Of a DNA stretch of 38,535 nt, positions 8,907 to 17,804 are shown piece by piece. The position numbers were made by a program, and so were the translations under genes. The stretch covers positions 1 through 38,535 of the forward strand of contig NZ_JACHXN010000035.1 of NCBI RefSeq assembly GCF_014192095.1. The letters run 5' to 3'. The notes beneath the pieces are model-generated. The model made no database searches. It saw only the letters and a list, made by a program, of their open reading frames with translations, and was not told the DNA's origin. Each line of letters opens with the position of its first letter. Position 1 is the first letter of the stretch. This DNA is from Phyllobacterium trifolii (GTDB lineage: Bacteria; Pseudomonadota; Alphaproteobacteria; Rhizobiales; Rhizobiaceae).

Positions 8907-9464
8907 ATGGAAAGACGATACAGCGAGGACGCCGATGTTTCGTCTCAAACCGATTTCGAGTTTGGTTCCCTGGCAAACAGCCTCGCGCTGCTCCTTGAAG
9001 CAGCCAAAACCGAGCTCGAGCATGATCAGGAGGCGGCAAAGACATCGCTGGCCACCGCGTCGTCCATCCTCCAGTCGGAGATCGAGCGCCGTTCAAACGC
9101 CGCCCAAGGCTTTAGGACGGGCGGATTGGCCGGTTGGCAGATAGCGCGTGTCCGATACTTCATCGACATGAACCTGCATCGGACCATTCACGCCAGCGAC
9201 CTCAGTGCCGTCGCGCGGCGAAGCACGGCGCACTTCTCACGCTCGTTCAAACGAGCGTTCGGAGAACCGCCGCACGCCTACGTCGTGAGGCGGCGGCTCG
9301 AGGAAGCCTGTCACCTGATGCTGACCAGCTCAGCATCGCTGAGCGAAATCGCTCTGAGCGTCGGATTTTCTGACCAGGCACATTTGTCCAAGCTTTTCAG
9401 GCAGGCCTTTGCCCAAAGCCCAGCTAAGTGGCGGCGCGAACGCGAGACTCCAGTGCGCCGCTGA
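8907..9464 (+). CDS. Short AraC-family transcriptional regulator
   Basis: The 185-residue protein has a C-terminal AraC/XylS double helix-turn-helix (about residues 80-180): ARVRYFIDMNL, then LSAVARRSTAHFSRSFKRAFG and LSEIALSVGFSDQAHLSKLFR. The preceding 75 residues are too short for the usual cupin sensor domain and are rich in E, A and S, possibly a coiled coil. It may therefore be controlled by its expression level rather than by a ligand, which would fit a position downstream of the response regulator and box 3. A gagg lies upstream of the ATG. Targets are not known from sequence. Confidence 0.88.
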   Translation: MERRYSEDADVSSQTDFEFGSLANSLALLLEAAKTELEHDQEAAKTSLATASSILQSEIERRSNAAQGFRTGGLAGWQIARVRYFIDMNLHRTIHASDLSAVARRSTAHFSRSFKRAFGEPPHAYVVRRRLEEACHLMLTSSASLSEIALSVGFSDQAHLSKLFRQAFAQSPAKWRRERETPVRR

Positions 9465-9735
9465 CTTCCATGCGCGGCGGGGCCAAATCGGAAAAGCGTG
9501 CACCGCAACCCGGCTCCGCCGCCCGGTTGCGCCGGGCCAACTGCGTCTGAATGCCATAGCGCTCCGTACATCACGTCTGTTGTAGCGCTCGGCGAGCGTT
9601 TTTCAAACGTATGCTTGCGAGCCCGAAAGATCGCGGGCGCAGCGATTGGCATGTGGCTCGATAGCAGGGCAGCCAAGCAGGGGCCTTGAGCTTCGGTTCC
9701 ATATGAATTGTTGATGCGCCCTCGTCCGACCCATT

Positions 9736-9859
9736 GGCGCTCAGAAGAAGGCGCTTTTCGATTGATACCTGGCTGGTCTAGTAAGGTGTTTATTGACACT
9801 CAATTTTGGCTAGGCGCCTATTGCGCCAGGCGCAGCCAGGATTCTGTTCGGTCCTTTCG
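9736..9859 (+). repeat. Dispersed direct repeat, copy B (unknown element)
   Basis: This is the second copy of the repeat at 4256-4449, in the same orientation. Its two blocks are joined by two bases (9830-9831) rather than the 72 of copy A. It contains ggcgcctattgcgcc, a small perfect hairpin (GGCGC-N5-GCGCC), which in copy A is degraded to ggcgtcttttgcgcc. Together the copies bracket the kinase/regulator module. Confidence 0.6.
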
Positions 9860-10249
9860 AGCTGAGTCTGAGCGAGCGGTCCCGACAACGCCCGAACGGC
9901 GTAGGACACTATCGCGCAGCCGCGCTTCTCTTCGATAATGGTCAGACCACTGAACTGAACAGACCGTCATTGCTGCCGAAACCTGGGAGCGCCGTTGAGC
10001 AATTTGCCTGTTTGGGGCAACCTCACCGTCGAGATTGAGGGCGTGCCCCTGTTACGAATCGTGCAGGCGACTCGCTTCGTGTGAACATGCGCTAGGTGGC
10101 GGCGGTCATGCAAATGATCAAACAGGTTACGACGGTAAGTTGCCTGTCGCGGCCACGTATCTTGCGCTCGCGTCGGTCAGTGTCTACTCTCCGCCTCTAC
10201 GCTATGCTTCGTACTCTTCGCAGCCACGGCGCTGCCTCGCTTGGTGTCA

Positions 10250-10530
10250 TCCTCGGCGCGTTGGACGCGCAAGTTTGCTACTGATCGCCGCGAGCGCCGG
10301 GGCGAACACCCTGATCTTCCGCTGGCTGGCGCGGCTAGCGACAATCCGTTTGTCCAGCCGCTTTGTGCTGCAGCAGCAGCCGATTGCAGCAGTCGCATGC
10401 TCAGTCGCTCATCGCTCTCTCTCCCTGCATGGTGCTGGTTCCCGGCCCGCATATCCCCAACGGCGCGATCGACCTCATACGAGCGCCACGGCGCTCGGTA
10501 TCGCGCGCCTCGCCTATCCGACCCAACCCC
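10250..10530 (+). pseudogene. Probable fossil of a threonine/serine exporter-like (ThrE / DUF1212) membrane protein
   Basis: Pieces of one protein appear in different frames along the plus strand: DNPFVQPLCAAAAA (about 10340), SLSLPA (about 10415), MVLVPGPHIPNGAIDLIRA (10429 on) and ALGIARLAYPT (about 10490). The VLVPGPH..NGAIDL block followed by ALGIARLAY resembles the end of the N-terminal domain of ThrE-type exporters. At least two frameshifts are needed to join the pieces, and no start or downstream domain is present. The family call rests on memory of the motif and is tentative; that this is broken coding sequence is more secure. Confidence 0.4.
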
Positions 10531-10888
10531 TTGATCGTCCACTGCAACACGCCGATGGCATCGCGATGAAGCTTCGCCGTTGCTGAGCAGGCTTTAGGGT
10601 TCGAAACCCCATCTTCCTTGCTCAAGACCGGCTGGACAATCTGTCGAGACCTCACACCAGGGCAGAGCAGAGCAGGGAAAGCCTACTCGCCGCGTACCGG
10701 CCACGTGGATTTGGTTTGTCGACTGGATGGAACTCGCATCCTATTGCCGTAGGCGAAACTTGGTGAGGCTGTCTTCGCCGAACGATCGGAGCAATCCGAT
10801 ACAAGTCCTCGCAGTCCGAAACAAGATCAGCCATCAGGGAAACCACATATTGAGACCCTGAAACGGTCTCACCAGGAGTTGGGCGCCA

Positions 10889-12601
10889 ATGAGCAAACAG
10901 GTAGCAGAAATCATCGTTGAAACGCTGCAGAGCGCAGGCGTCGAACATTGTTACGGCATCGTGGGTGACACGCTCAATCTGATCGCGCGTTCGCTCGAAC
11001 GAAGCAAGATAGAGTGGGTGTCGGTGAGGCACGAAGAGGCGGGCGCCTTCGCCGCACAGGCCGAGGCACAACTGACGGGTCACTTGACGGCCGTGGCCGG
11101 AAGCTGTGGGCCTGGCAGCCTGCATTTCATCAACGGGATCTTTGAAGCAAACCGAAACCGCGCGCCGGTCATTCTCATTGCAAGCCAGATCGTTCGCGAT
11201 GAGTTGGGCTTCGATTTCATCCAGGAAGTCGACTTCAAGCAGATCTACAAAAGTTGCAGCGTTTTCTGCGACATGATCTATACGCCGGAGCAGGCGCGAC
11301 GCAAAACCGTCATCGCTTGCCAGACCGCTTTGGCGAAACGTGGTGTCGCTGTTCTCATCGTGCCAGCGGACGTTTCCGCGTCAACAGTACACGATGACAT
11401 CCCTTACGCAGTTCACGTTTCAGAACCCGTTGTTCGACCGAGCGATGCTGATCTCGACGAAATCGCCGATATACTCACCAACGGCGGGGACATTGCCATT
11501 TATGCAGGATCGGGCTGCCAGGGGGCACACCAGGAAATCCTAGCGGTTGCCAAAAAGATAAAGGCCCCAATCGCTCATACCTCGCGCGGCAAAGACTTTC
11601 TGGAGTTTGACAATCCCTACAACGTTGGGATGACCGGCATGCTGGGCAATGAGGCCGGATATCACGCCTTGCTGGACTGCGACACGCTGCTACTTCTTGG
11701 GGCCGATTTCGCCTGGCGGCAGTTCTATCCCGACAAGGCGAAAATTGTTCAGATCGATATCGACCCAACACACCTCGGGCGACGGCATCCAATCACAAAG
11801 GGTGTTGTCGGCGATGTGAGAGCAACCCTGGAAGCGTTGCTCCCGAAGCTGGTCGAGCGCACTGACTCCTCCTTCCGTGACCAATACGTGCGGCGCTACG
11901 CCAAAGCCAGGGAATCGGAAAAGGCGAAGGCTGTGGCGGGTCACGACGGGAGTATTCCTGGAACCTATCTGACCGAAGTGATCAACCGCCATGCCGCGAA
12001 GGACGCGGTGTTTTCTTCGGACGATGGCACACCGGCCGCTTGGCTTGTTCGCTATATCGAAACCAATGGTCAGCGTCGCACGTTTGCCAGTCTCCTGCAT
12101 GGAACCATGGCCGGCGGCATGCCGTCGGCCCTTGGGTTGCAGAAGTCTCAGCCAGGCCGTCAGGTTATCTGTCTGGCCGGCGATGGCGGGCTATCAATGC
12201 TTTTCGGTGACCTGATGACCGTGGTCCAGGAGCAACTGCCGATCAAGATTGCAGTGTATGACAATGGCAAGCTTGGCTTCGTGGAGATCGAGCAGAAGGC
12301 CGAAGGAATGCTCGATACGTTCACGCGGCTGAAAAACCCGAACTTTGCTGAAGTTGCGCGAGCACTGGGCCTCTGGGGCCAAACGGTTTCCAAGGCGGAC
12401 GAACTTGAAGCGAGCGTCAAAGACTGGCTTGCCCAACCGGGGCCAGCACTGCTGCATGTGCACGTCAGTCCAATGCAGCTGGTCATGCCACCATTCATGG
12501 CTGCGGCACCAGCCGTTGGCATGGCGCTTTATTCAGCTCGCGCCGTTTTGCATGGTCGGGGAGGGGATGTTTGGGAAATGGTGAAGGAAAACTTCCTTTG
12601 A
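10889..12601 (+). CDS. poxB: Pyruvate dehydrogenase (quinone) / pyruvate oxidase
   Basis: The 570-residue ThDP- and FAD-dependent enzyme is colinear with E. coli PoxB (572 residues). It has the N-terminal Pyr domain with RHEEAGAFAAQAEAQL and GSCGPG, the middle FAD domain (ending near DIDPTHLGR), and the PP domain with the ThDP motif starting AGDGGLSMLFGD and ending YDN. The C-terminal segment YSARAVLHGRGGD..ELVKENFL-like corresponds to the PoxB tail that binds lipid on activation. It converts pyruvate to acetate and CO2 and reduces ubiquinone at the membrane. aggag lies ten bases before the ATG. The quinol oxidase operon follows after 122 bp, so product quinol can be oxidised by the next genes. 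Confidence 0.9.
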   Translation: MSKQVAEIIVETLQSAGVEHCYGIVGDTLNLIARSLERSKIEWVSVRHEEAGAFAAQAEAQLTGHLTAVAGSCGPGSLHFINGIFEANRNRAPVILIASQIVRDELGFDFIQEVDFKQIYKSCSVFCDMIYTPEQARRKTVIACQTALAKRGVAVLIVPADVSASTVHDDIPYAVHVSEPVVRPSDADLDEIADILTNGGDIAIYAGSGCQGAHQEILAVAKKIKAPIAHTSRGKDFLEFDNPYNVGMTGMLGNEAGYHALLDCDTLLLLGADFAWRQFYPDKAKIVQIDIDPTHLGRRHPITKGVVGDVRATLEALLPKLVERTDSSFRDQYVRRYAKARESEKAKAVAGHDGSIPGTYLTEVINRHAAKDAVFSSDDGTPAAWLVRYIETNGQRRTFASLLHGTMAGGMPSALGLQKSQPGRQVICLAGDGGLSMLFGDLMTVVQEQLPIKIAVYDNGKLGFVEIEQKAEGMLDTFTRLKNPNFAEVARALGLWGQTVSKADELEASVKDWLAQPGPALLHVHVSPMQLVMPPFMAAAPAVGMALYSARAVLHGRGGDVWEMVKENFL

Positions 12602-12723
12602 CTGGCATCCTCTGGTCGGACGGGCGACAAATGCGGCTCTGTGGCTGTAGCCCAGCAGCATACGGAATCTGGTGCAGTGCTTTGCGTCGTCGGTCTTTTC
12701 CACGCAGTTCTCCGACGGTTAAA

Positions 12724-13650
12724 ATGCCCGTTGGTCGGTGGCATTTCCATCAAGGTCAAGGCAGAGCTTATACGCGGTTTAGGCTGCTCGCTACTAGCTC
12801 GATCGCCGCCGTGACACTCGCAGGCTGTTCGGATGGTGTGCTCAGCCCGCACGGGCCCATCGCCTCCGCCGAGCGGCAGGTTCTGTTCAATTCGCTTGGC
12901 ATCATGCTGGCGATCGTGATCCCGACGATCCTCGCCACGCTCGGCGTCGCCTTCTGGTTTCGATCGTCAAACCTGCGCGCGCGCTACATGCCCGATTTCG
13001 AGTATTCGGGCCGTCTCGAGATGCTCGTCTGGTCGATCCCTGCCATGACCGTGCTGCTGGTTGGGGGCGTTGCCTGGGTCGGCGCACATGACCTCGACCC
13101 GCGCAAGCCAATTGCCTCGGCAGTCGACCCTGTCAGGGTTCAGGTGGTCTCGCTAGACTGGAAATGGCTGTTCATCTACCCCGACCAGGGCATCGCAAGC
13201 GTCAATCAATTGACCGTCCCGGTTGGCACTCCGGTCAGCTTCGAACTGACCTCCTCAGGCGTCATGAACAGCTTCTTCGTTCCGCAGCTCGGTAGCCAGA
13301 TCTACACCATGGCAGGGATGGTGACGCGCCTTCAACTGCAGGCCGATCATCCTGGGACATATCGGGGACTGTCGGCCCAATACAGCGGGAATGGCTTCGC
13401 CGACATGCGCTTCACTGTTGATGCAGTGCCGACCAACGGCTTCCCGCAATGGGTGACTGCAACGCGCAGAGCCGGTCCGCTGCTCGACGCGCAAGCTTAT
13501 GCCGATCTGGCCAAGCCTAGCGAGGCGGTTGCGCCCTCCACCTACCGTGACGTCGCGCCCGATCTGTTCAACAGCATCCTGAGCGCCGCGATGCCGCCGC
13601 ATAACCCGTCACAACTCACCTATCTGGCTTCACAAGGGGCAAAAAAATGA
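12724..13650 (+). CDS. cyoA: Cytochrome bo3-type ubiquinol oxidase subunit II
   Basis: The 308-residue protein is a lipoprotein precursor with a lipobox LAGC (C35 from the chosen ATG), two transmembrane helices (about 55-80 and 98-120) and a periplasmic cupredoxin domain. That domain has the CyoA hallmark [13 protein letters not shown] and the region SAQYSGNGF, but lacks the CuA-binding cysteines of cytochrome c oxidases, so quinol is the donor. ATG at 12724 is the nearest in-frame start that keeps the signal sequence; the open frame extends to 12571 and overlaps poxB. No good ribosome site is visible, so the start is uncertain. Its stop overlaps cyoB (ATGA). Confidence 0.88.
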   Translation: MPVGRWHFHQGQGRAYTRFRLLATSSIAAVTLAGCSDGVLSPHGPIASAERQVLFNSLGIMLAIVIPTILATLGVAFWFRSSNLRARYMPDFEYSGRLEMLVWSIPAMTVLLVGGVAWVGAHDLDPRKPIASAVDPVRVQVVSLDWKWLFIYPDQGIASVNQLTVPVGTPVSFELTSSGVMNSFFVPQLGSQIYTMAGMVTRLQLQADHPGTYRGLSAQYSGNGFADMRFTVDAVPTNGFPQWVTATRRAGPLLDAQAYADLAKPSEAVAPSTYRDVAPDLFNSILSAAMPPHNPSQLTYLASQGAKK

Positions 13651-15632
13651 ACCTTCTTGGCAAGCTCGGGTGGAGCGCCATTCCATTCGACCAGCCCATT
13701 ATCATGGGCGCGGGCGCCTTCATGGTCCTGGCGATAGTCGCCATCCTGTCGTGGGTCACCCTGAAGGGATATGTTCCGTATCTGTGGCGCGAATGGATCA
13801 CGTCCGTCGACCACAAGCGGGTCGGTGTCATGTACTTCCTGCTGGCGCTGGTCATGCTGCTGCGCGGATTTGCCGATGCGATGATGATGCGGGCGCAGCA
13901 GGCGGTCGCGGCCGGCGGTGCGCAAGGATATCTGCCGCCGGAGCATTTCGATCAGGTCTTCTCGGCACACGGCACCATCATGATTTTCTTCGTGGCGATG
14001 CCGTTCGTCATCGGCCTGATGAACTTCGTCCTGCCGTTGCAGCTTGGCGTCCGCGATGTCGCCTTCCCCACGCTGAATTCGGTAAGCTTCTGGCTGACAG
14101 CCTCAGGCGTCCTGCTGATCAACGTCTCCCTGGTCGTTGGCGAGTTCGCCAAGACCGGATGGATCGCCTATCCCCCGCTCAGCGAACTGCAATTCTCCCC
14201 TGGCGTGGGCGTCGACTACTATCTCTGGTCACTGCAGATCTCCGGTGTAGGCACGCTGCTGACGGGTATAAATTTCGTCACCACAATCCTGAAATTGCGA
14301 GCGCCGGGAATGGGCTACATGCGTATGCCCGTCTTCTGCTGGACCTCGCTCGCCGCGAACCTGCTGATTGTAGCAGCTTTTCCGGTGCTGACCGCTACTT
14401 TGGGGATGCTGCTACTCGACCGCTATCTCGGCTTCCATTTCTTCACGGTCGACGGGCAGGGCAACGCGATGATGTATGTCAACCTGTTCTGGGTCTGGGG
14501 GCACCCGGAAGTCTACATCCTGATCCTTCCCGCGTTCGGCGTTTTTTCGGAGGTCGTCGCGACCTTCTCGGGCAAGCCGCTGTTCGGCTATCGCTCCATG
14601 GTGGCCGCGACGATGGCGATTTGCGTCCTCTCGTTCCTCGTCTGGCTGCATCACTTTTTCACAATGGGCGCCAGCGCCGACGTCAATGGCTTCTTTGGCG
14701 TCATGACAATGATCATCGCGGTGCCAACAGGCGTCAAAGTCTTCAACTGGCTGTTCACGATGTATGGCGGCCGCGTTCGCTTCACGGTGCCGGTCCTATG
14801 GTCGCTGGGCTTTATGGTGACCTTTGTCATCGGCGGCATGACCGGGGTGTTGATGGCCGTGCCCCCCGCCGATTTCCAGCTGCACAACAGCCTCTTTCTG
14901 GTCGCCCATTTCCATAACGTCATCATCGGCGGCGTCGTGTTCGGTGTGATGGCAGGTTACAACTATTGGTTTCCCAAGGCGTTCGGCTTCATGCTCGACG
15001 AGCGCTGGGGCAGGTGGTCATTCTGGTGCTGGTTGATCGGCTTCTACGTCGCCTTCATGCCACTCTACCTGCTGGGACTGATGGGCATGACGCGGCGCAT
15101 GCAGCACTACGACAATCCGGCCTGGCAGCCATGGCTTATCGTGGCGGCGATCGGTGCCGTCATCATTCTGGCCGGGATTGTCTGCCAAATCGTCCAGCTG
15201 GTCGTATCGATCCGCGACCGCGATCTGCTTCGCGTAACCGGCGATCCGTGGAACGGCCGTACCTTGGAATGGTCCACGGCGTCGCCGCCGCCTGCCTGGA
15301 ACTTTGCGGTCCTGCCGCATGTCGCCGAGCGGGACACCTATTGGGTCGGGAAGCAACGCGCCAGCGCACAGCCAGCTCAACCGGTGCCCCAGCAGCAATA
15401 CGAACCCATCGAAATGCCGAGAAATTCCCCAGTCGGGTTTGTCAATGCCTTCTTCGCGGTCGTCGCTGGTTTTGCGCTGGTCTGGCACATCTGGTGGATG
15501 GCCGGGCTGGGACTTCTAGGCACGTTCCTGGCGATACTCATCTTCGCCTTTCGCGATGAGGACGAGATCGAGGTGCCGGCAGCGCAGGTTGCCCAATTCG
15601 ATCTGGTTCACAAGGCGGAGGTCGCGATATGA
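13647..15632 (+). CDS. cyoB: Cytochrome bo3-type ubiquinol oxidase subunit I
   Basis: The 661-residue protein is the haem-copper catalytic subunit, with the extended helix set typical of CyoB. Visible marks are [12 protein letters not shown] near residue 52, the low-spin haem ligand region [10 protein letters not shown], the CuB/active-site motif WGHPEVY, the following pair LHHFFTMG and the haem-ligand helix HFHNVIIGG. It reduces O2 to water and pumps protons. The ATG overlaps the cyoA stop by four bases and its own stop overlaps cyoC by four bases, so translation is coupled. Length matches the E. coli protein (663). Confidence 0.95.
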   Translation: MNLLGKLGWSAIPFDQPIIMGAGAFMVLAIVAILSWVTLKGYVPYLWREWITSVDHKRVGVMYFLLALVMLLRGFADAMMMRAQQAVAAGGAQGYLPPEHFDQVFSAHGTIMIFFVAMPFVIGLMNFVLPLQLGVRDVAFPTLNSVSFWLTASGVLLINVSLVVGEFAKTGWIAYPPLSELQFSPGVGVDYYLWSLQISGVGTLLTGINFVTTILKLRAPGMGYMRMPVFCWTSLAANLLIVAAFPVLTATLGMLLLDRYLGFHFFTVDGQGNAMMYVNLFWVWGHPEVYILILPAFGVFSEVVATFSGKPLFGYRSMVAATMAICVLSFLVWLHHFFTMGASADVNGFFGVMTMIIAVPTGVKVFNWLFTMYGGRVRFTVPVLWSLGFMVTFVIGGMTGVLMAVPPADFQLHNSLFLVAHFHNVIIGGVVFGVMAGYNYWFPKAFGFMLDERWGRWSFWCWLIGFYVAFMPLYLLGLMGMTRRMQHYDNPAWQPWLIVAAIGAVIILAGIVCQIVQLVVSIRDRDLLRVTGDPWNGRTLEWSTASPPPAWNFAVLPHVAERDTYWVGKQRASAQPAQPVPQQQYEPIEMPRNSPVGFVNAFFAVVAGFALVWHIWWMAGLGLLGTFLAILIFAFRDEDEIEVPAAQVAQFDLVHKAEVAI

Positions 15633-16255
15633 ACGTCACCGTCGCCATTGACGCTGGGGAAACGCCGCAGAGCGCAAGCGAAGCAGGTCCAGCACCGAAG
15701 CGGATCGTCGTTGCCTACGGTTTCTGGATCTTCCTGCTGAGCGACATCGTGATGTTCTCGGCGCTGTTTGCAGGCTACGCCGTCCTGCGGCATGCCACCG
15801 CGGGCGGACCGAACGGCGCCGAGCTGTTCAATCTGGGCAGAGTTGCCATCGAAACCGCCTGTCTTCTCGCCTCGAGCTACACGTGCGGGCTGATGGCATT
15901 GGCGGTCAATTCGCGCCGACGCCTTGCGACATATGTCACTGCCTTGCTCACCTTCGCGCTTGGAGCAGCATTTCTCGCTCTCGAGATCCGCGAATTCGCC
16001 GACATGATCGCACATGGCGCGAGTCCTCAACGCAGCGCATTTCTCTCGGCCTTCTTCGCCCTTGTCGGTTGTCACGGGTTGCACGTTGCAGCAGGACTGA
16101 TCTGGATCGTGGTGATGATGGCGCAGGTCGCATCGAAAGGCTTTCGCCCCCCGGTGCTGCGCCGGTTGCAGTGTTTTTCGCTGTTCTGGCACGCGCTCGA
16201 CATCATCTGGGTCGGGCTGTTCACAGTCGTCTATCTGATGGGAGTCGCCGCATGA
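15629..16255 (+). CDS. cyoC: Cytochrome bo3-type ubiquinol oxidase subunit III
   Basis: This 208-residue membrane protein has five predicted helices, starting with [20 protein letters not shown], then EIREFADMI and the conserved GCHGLHV and [20 protein letters not shown]. It is a non-catalytic subunit that stabilises the oxidase. ATGA overlaps join it to cyoB upstream and cyoD downstream. Length is normal for the family. Confidence 0.93.
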   Translation: MNVTVAIDAGETPQSASEAGPAPKRIVVAYGFWIFLLSDIVMFSALFAGYAVLRHATAGGPNGAELFNLGRVAIETACLLASSYTCGLMALAVNSRRRLATYVTALLTFALGAAFLALEIREFADMIAHGASPQRSAFLSAFFALVGCHGLHVAAGLIWIVVMMAQVASKGFRPPVLRRLQCFSLFWHALDIIWVGLFTVVYLMGVAA

Positions 16256-16647
16256 CAACAGAACATTTCGATCGCGCCCCGGGCGACCAGTCGATGCTGA
16301 CCGACAACGAAGAAGCGACATCCTCAGGCCTGCTCATCTACAGCATTGGCATGATGCTCGCGGTGGTTCTTACAGCGGCCTCGTTCTGGGTCGCTACAAC
16401 GCCGCTGCTCTGGGCGCCGGGTATCCCGCTTGGCCTTGCCGTTCTCGCTATCGCACAGATGGGAGTCCACGTCGTGTTCTTCCTCCACATCACGACCGGC
16501 CCGGACAACACCAATAATGTCCTTGCGCTCGCGTTTGGCGTACTGATCGTGACGTTGGTCGTGGCAGGTTCGCTGGTGATCATGGCCAACTTGAACGGCA
16601 GCATGATGCCCCCGGCAGAGCTGATGGACATGCAAATGAAGTACTGA
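16252..16647 (+). CDS. cyoD: Cytochrome bo3-type ubiquinol oxidase subunit IV
   Basis: The 131-residue protein has three hydrophobic helices and the CyoD-type motif AQMGVHVVFFLHI in the second. The ATG at 16252 overlaps the cyoC stop; the frame is open further upstream inside cyoC but carries no family sequence there. No cyoE (haem O synthase) follows, so haem O must be supplied by an enzyme encoded elsewhere, as is common when a second oxidase operon is present. Confidence 0.9.
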   Translation: MTTEHFDRAPGDQSMLTDNEEATSSGLLIYSIGMMLAVVLTAASFWVATTPLLWAPGIPLGLAVLAIAQMGVHVVFFLHITTGPDNTNNVLALAFGVLIVTLVVAGSLVIMANLNGSMMPPAELMDMQMKY

Positions 16648-16857
16648 TCCCGAAGGATCTGATGGGGTTGTCTTCTCTATTCGGCATGTTGAGGTCAAGC
16701 TCTTTCTGGCTATCGACCCGCTGGTAAAAAACGTCCTCCCAACTTCATCAAAACCGGGAAATCAGCATCGGGCAAGTAATGGCGTTACCGGCGGGCGACC
16801 ACGCGGAGATGCCGCAGCATTATTTGGCCTTGAGCCAAGCGTTCAAAGGAGAAAGAC

Positions 16858-17802
16858 ATGACTGACGCTTTTGCGACGAATTCAAAATCAATGCCTGGGA
16901 AGGATCACGTGGTTGGCCGGCTGTTTGTTCTCGAACTGAGCGGAGGGCGCATTCACTCGATGGGTCCGGACGGCTCTAACCGAAGGGTCATCGTCAGCGA
17001 TTGTCATCTGCCCGACGGCATCGTGGTCGATGTCGAGGCAGGCCATATCTATTGGACCAATATGGGAATTCCCAACCTGAACGACGGTTCCATCGAGCGT
17101 GCCGATCTCGACGGAAGCAGTCGCAAGGTCGTCGTCCCCCAGGGCGTCACGCACACCCCCAAGCAACTTCACCTCGAAAAGCGGAGCGGCAAGCTCTACT
17201 GGTGCGACCGCGAAGGCATGCGGGTGATGCGTGCAAATCTCGATGGCACCAACGTCGAGACGCTGGTCAAGACAGGTGAGGGCGAGAACGACAGCCGTGA
17301 CGCCACGCGGTGGTGTGTCGGAATCACCATCGACCCCGAGCGTGGGCAAATCTACTGGACACAGAAGGGTGCGGACAATTCCGGCCTCGGCCGTATCCTC
17401 CGCGCGAGCATAGACATACCCAACGGCGAGGACGCCGCAAAGCGAACGGACGTCGAAGTATGGTTGGACAATCTGCCTGAACCGATCGACCTCGAACTCG
17501 ATCTCGAAAACCGGGTCCTCTACTGGACGGACCGCGGCAACCCGCCGCTTGGAAACACGGTCAATCGCTCCTCAATCGATGCGCCGGCCAGAAATCAACA
17601 CGCGCCTCAGCCTGTCCTCGGCGATCTGATGGAGGGCATCGGCATCGCGCTCGACGTTCCCGGCAACCGAATGTTCATCACCGACCTCGGTGGCTCGGTC
17701 TATTCTGCAAAGCTCGACGGCTCCGAGAAGCGCACGTTTCTCTTCGCCCAAGGTAATCTGTCCGGCGTCGCATACGCCGAAATCGCTTCAGAGGAGAACT
17801 AA
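16858..17802 (+). CDS. Cytoplasmic YWTD-type beta-propeller protein
   Basis: The 314-residue protein is made of repeats of about 43 residues with YWT/YWC signatures (IYWTNMG, LYWCDREG, IYWTQKG, LYWTDRG, then FITDLGG), as in six-bladed LDL-receptor YWTD/NHL-like propellers. No signal peptide is seen, so it is probably cytoplasmic. Propellers of this sort act as binding scaffolds or as lactonase-like enzymes; metal-binding residues of SMP-30 lactonases were not clearly recognised. aaaggagaaagac precedes the ATG, a strong ribosome site. Only two bases separate it from the dehydrogenase gene, so the proteins probably share a pathway. Its reaction is unknown. Confidence 0.75.
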   Translation: MTDAFATNSKSMPGKDHVVGRLFVLELSGGRIHSMGPDGSNRRVIVSDCHLPDGIVVDVEAGHIYWTNMGIPNLNDGSIERADLDGSSRKVVVPQGVTHTPKQLHLEKRSGKLYWCDREGMRVMRANLDGTNVETLVKTGEGENDSRDATRWCVGITIDPERGQIYWTQKGADNSGLGRILRASIDIPNGEDAAKRTDVEVWLDNLPEPIDLELDLENRVLYWTDRGNPPLGNTVNRSSIDAPARNQHAPQPVLGDLMEGIGIALDVPGNRMFITDLGGSVYSAKLDGSEKRTFLFAQGNLSGVAYAEIASEEN

Positions 17803-17804
17803 TC

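Larger units (their letters stand above)
9465..10888. other. 1.4-kb decayed region between the regulators and poxB
   Basis: No intact gene is supported. It contains repeat copy B (9736-9859) and a frameshifted transporter fossil (about 10250-10530). The 183-codon open frame at 10035-10586 switches between recognisable and meaningless sequence and is not a real gene. The remaining 300 bases before poxB presumably hold its promoter; no consensus elements were recognised. Confidence 0.5.

Noticed and set aside
10035..10586. 183-codon open frame as an intact membrane-protein gene
   Set aside because: Recognisable family sequence jumps between frames, there is no ribosome site, and composition is erratic; it is treated as part of a fossil.
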